Assembly: GCF_000266945.1 (NCBI RefSeq)
Contig: NC_018025.1
Location: 5,398,001 to 5,462,000 of the forward strand
DNA length: 64,000 bases
Direction of reading: 5' to 3'
DNA from: Desulfomonile tiedjei DSM 6799
GTDB taxonomy: Bacteria; Desulfobacterota; Desulfomonilia; Desulfomonilales; Desulfomonilaceae
Part shown: in pieces, positions 62,314-64,000 of the stretch
Numbering within the stretch: the stretch's first letter is position 1
Layout: every line of letters starts with the position of its first letter
Translations under genes and position numbers: made by a program
The notes under the pieces: model-generated
What the model saw: only the letters and a program-made list of their open reading frames with translations
What the model was told of the DNA's origin: nothing
Databases searched by the model: none

Positions 62314-62802
62314 ATGTATAGCGATGTGGTGATGGATCATTTCAAGAATCCTCGCAATGTGGGTGAGATTCCGGACGCGGATGGTGTCGGCGAAGTGGGA
62401 AATCCAGCGTGCGGCGACATTATGGCATTCTATATCAAGGTAAATAATAACGTTTTGGAAGACGTGAAGTTCAAGACGTTCGGATGCGGCGCGGCTATCG
62501 CCGTATCGAGCATGGTGAGCGAAATGGCCAAAGGCAAGACCCTTGACGAAGCGATGCAGATTTCTAACAAATCGGTTATCGACGCGCTCAACGGTCTTCC
62601 CAAGAAAAAACACCATTGCTCGAATCTAGGAGCTGATGCCCTTCATCGCGCAATCGAGGATTACAGATCCAAGCAACAGGGAAAGATCGCAGAGAGACCG
62701 CTTGACGGCCCCGAAGTGTGCTCCTGCCCGGTTTGCGACGTGAACGATCCGGAAGAAGCGCCGTACTGCAGCTCGGTTTGTGAACGAACCACGGGAAAAT
62801 AA
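62314..62802 (+). CDS. IscU/NifU-N scaffold protein with C-terminal cysteine tail
   Basis: An iron-sulfur cluster scaffold of about 162 residues. The start is ATG 62314 (MYSDVVMDHFKNPRNVGEIP) with GGGGGTG upstream; a longer frame from 62284 is less likely. The three ligand cysteines and the Asp are in GNPACGD (C33, D35), KTFGCGAA (C58) and KHHCSN (C102). A 30-residue tail after the fold adds five cysteines (CSCPVC, PYCSSVC), not found in standard IscU. It is 91 bases downstream of the lysine-less IscS and probably co-transcribed. Confidence 0.93.
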   Translation: MYSDVVMDHFKNPRNVGEIPDADGVGEVGNPACGDIMAFYIKVNNNVLEDVKFKTFGCGAAIAVSSMVSEMAKGKTLDEAMQISNKSVIDALNGLPKKKHHCSNLGADALHRAIEDYRSKQQGKIAERPLDGPEVCSCPVCDVNDPEEAPYCSSVCERTTGK

Positions 62803-63028
62803 ACCTGTCATCCTGATTTCAAGTTGAGGAAGAGAATCGGAGAGGGATTTTTTTGTGATTCCGCGTTCTAGCGTGAACTCTCCGAATCCTCGCTTGTATG
62901 TCAAGTCTGCTCATCGTACAGATTCGCAATCAAAGAGGTAAAACGGGGGAAAACACTTCTTTCAAGGAGGGTTTCCCTAGCTATTATACTGGCTTGCAGC
63001 AAGATATTTCTCATTGAGGCGTTGGACT

Positions 63029-63207
63029 GATTGCCAAAAAATTCTGACGTTTATCTCACACGGTTCAATTCAACATATCGGTGGGGACCAGCGTCCCTGC
63101 CGGTCCATTCTATTGATTTAATTTATTATATTGAAGATGTGCCGGCACGGAGGCACGGCACCCACCAATATTTCTATTTTCAATCGGACACTAATTTTGG
63201 CAATTGC
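63029..63207. repeat. R1 element (copy 7)
   Basis: Left end GATTGCCAAAAAATTCTGAC, right end CACTAATTTTGGCAATTGC (inverted), two hairpins between. R2 follows within five bases. Together they fill most of the gene-free stretch 62803-63373. A loose GGGGGAAAACACTTC...GGGTTTCCC hairpin at 62946-62978 may terminate iscU transcription. Confidence 0.8.
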
Positions 63208-63210
63208 GGT

Positions 63211-63328
63211 ACCACGGACCTACAGGGTAAGTCCGTGGTACCCAAGATTGACATTTGGGCCCGGATACAGGGGTGCCACTGACCTGCGGAGTCAGGTCAG
63301 TGCGGTTAGCATCTTGAATGCAAAATGG
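63211..63328. repeat. R2 double-hairpin repeat (copy 2)
   Basis: Hairpins ACCACGGACCTAC...GTCCGTGGT and CACTGACCTGCGGAGTCAGGTCAGTG (in part), then GCATCTTGAATGCAA, the same order as at 17265-17377. Confidence 0.75.
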
Positions 63329-63373
63329 TGATACTGCTTTTGAAAGCGCATTTGTATCAGTTCCTCTACACAA

Positions 63374-64000
63374 TTACCGAACTGATACTCCGCAATTCTT
63401 TGTCCATGCTTGAGCTGCCATCTGAATCGGATCCCAGGGGCTACTCAGAGGCGGAGTATAGCTCAAATCGAGATCGCTCAACTGCTCGACCGTCAAGTTA
63501 CTGAAAAGCGCTGCAGCAACTATATCAACTCGTTTAGATATCTCAGACTTGTAATGTCCGAGAATCTGAGCACCCAGCAGCCTGTGGGTGTTCCGATCGC
63601 CGGTAATGCGGATAATTATCTTCTCAGCACCGGGATAGTACACCTTGTGATCCCAGGTTTCGAAGTAATCGGTGAAGGGATCGAATCCTTCGTCTCGAGC
63701 TTCACTATCACGAAGCCCTGTGCGAGCCGCCACCAGATCGAATATTTTAACAGCCTGGGTGCCGAGAGAGCCAGCGAACTCACGATTGCCGCCCGCTGCG
63801 TTTTCACCTGCTATGCGCCCCTGTTTGTGAGCTGTAGTTCCCAGCGGAAGATACGTGTACTTCTTTAGAAGATTGTGCCAGGTTTCTACACAGTCCCCGG
63901 CTGCATAGATGTCCGGAACATTGGTTTCCATGCGCCGATTCACTTTAATAGCGCCCTTCAGCCCTGTTTCAATACCGGCTCCTGCAGCCAGTGTAGCGGA
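63374..64000 (-). CDS. FAD-dependent pyridine nucleotide-disulfide oxidoreductase, C-terminal part
   Basis: The C-terminal 208 residues of an NADH oxidase/CoA-disulfide reductase type flavoprotein; the frame is open to the window end, so the N-terminal FAD and NAD domains lie outside. It shows the second FAD motif VPDIYAAGDCVETWH, LPLGTTAHKQGRIAGENAAGG and the dimerisation domain (FAGSLGTQAVKIFDLVAARTG, HRLLGAQILGHY). The Cys redox site would be in the missing part. The enzyme may use oxygen, CoA disulfide or polysulfide. Confidence 0.9.
   Translation of the reverse strand, partial: SATLAAGAGIETGLKGAIKVNRRMETNVPDIYAAGDCVETWHNLLKKYTYLPLGTTAHKQGRIAGENAAGGNREFAGSLGTQAVKIFDLVAARTGLRDSEARDEGFDPFTDYFETWDHKVYYPGAEKIIIRITGDRNTHRLLGAQILGHYKSEISKRVDIVAAALFSNLTVEQLSDLDLSYTPPLSSPWDPIQMAAQAWTKNCGVSVR

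Overview
The window looks like chromosome of a Gram-negative, strictly anaerobic bacterium of the Desulfobacterota (old Deltaproteobacteria). Pointers are a complete division/cell-wall (dcw) cluster of proteobacterial type, an ATPase of the PilB/GspE family, an HflX with a long N-terminal extension, a likely selenoprotein, an archaeal-type IscS/IscU pair, and intergenic spaces crowded with hairpin repeats. Desulfomonile or a relative would fit, but this is a guess from gene style, not a match I could run.

Layout. 1-5.4 kb: the end of an IS66 transposase, two HU/IHF-type DNA-binding proteins, a PilB/GspE ATPase and an M50 membrane protease. 5.9-18.6 kb: purD with an SNase-fold membrane protein, an orphan LolD-type ABC ATPase, a membrane GTPase, a two-domain M16 peptidase, hflX, a TVP38/DedA protein, a flavodoxin-like protein and 3-hydroxybutyryl-CoA dehydrogenase. 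18.9-25.7 kb: a PqqD-like protein with a nucleotidyltransferase-fold partner, a CapD/WbpM-type sugar epimerase, a YdcF/ElyC protein, a small secreted protein and a Tat-exported polysaccharide deacetylase. 25.9-28.6 kb: miaA-hfq, xth and tRNA-Leu(GAG). 29.2-44.7 kb: rsmH-ftsL-ftsI-murE-murF-mraY-[no murD]-ftsW-murG-murC-murB-ftsQ-ftsA-ftsZ, nearly all overlapping or a few bases apart. 45-52.3 kb: a YkvA protein, a ketopantoate reductase-like protein, and a minus-strand group of cstA, a 90-residue protein, two ArsA-type ATPases, a possible PilZ-like protein and a membrane protein. 53-57.8 kb: surface-polysaccharide style genes (methyltransferase, two glycosyltransferases, B12-binding radical SAM protein). 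58.2-62.8 kb: a thioredoxin-like gene interrupted by an in-frame UGA, an SMR transporter, a truncated antitoxin, a SipW-type S26 peptidase, an HD protein, and the IscS/IscU pair. The window ends inside a pyridine-nucleotide disulfide oxidoreductase.

How it fits together. The dcw cluster supplies lipid II synthesis and the divisome. The sugar, deacetylase and ElyC-type genes are also envelope functions. The most notable points are: a UxxC selenocysteine thioredoxin-like protein that ordinary gene callers would cut to its last two thirds; a NifS/IscS homologue with no PLP-binding lysine beside an IscU with a Cys-rich tail; murD missing from an otherwise intact dcw cluster; a CstA group that carries two ArsA-type ATPases; and nested intergenic repeats in which one repeat sits at the same base of another in two distant copies, with different cores.

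I found no CRISPR array, rRNA or prophage. Gene calls rest on reading motifs; no database search was possible.
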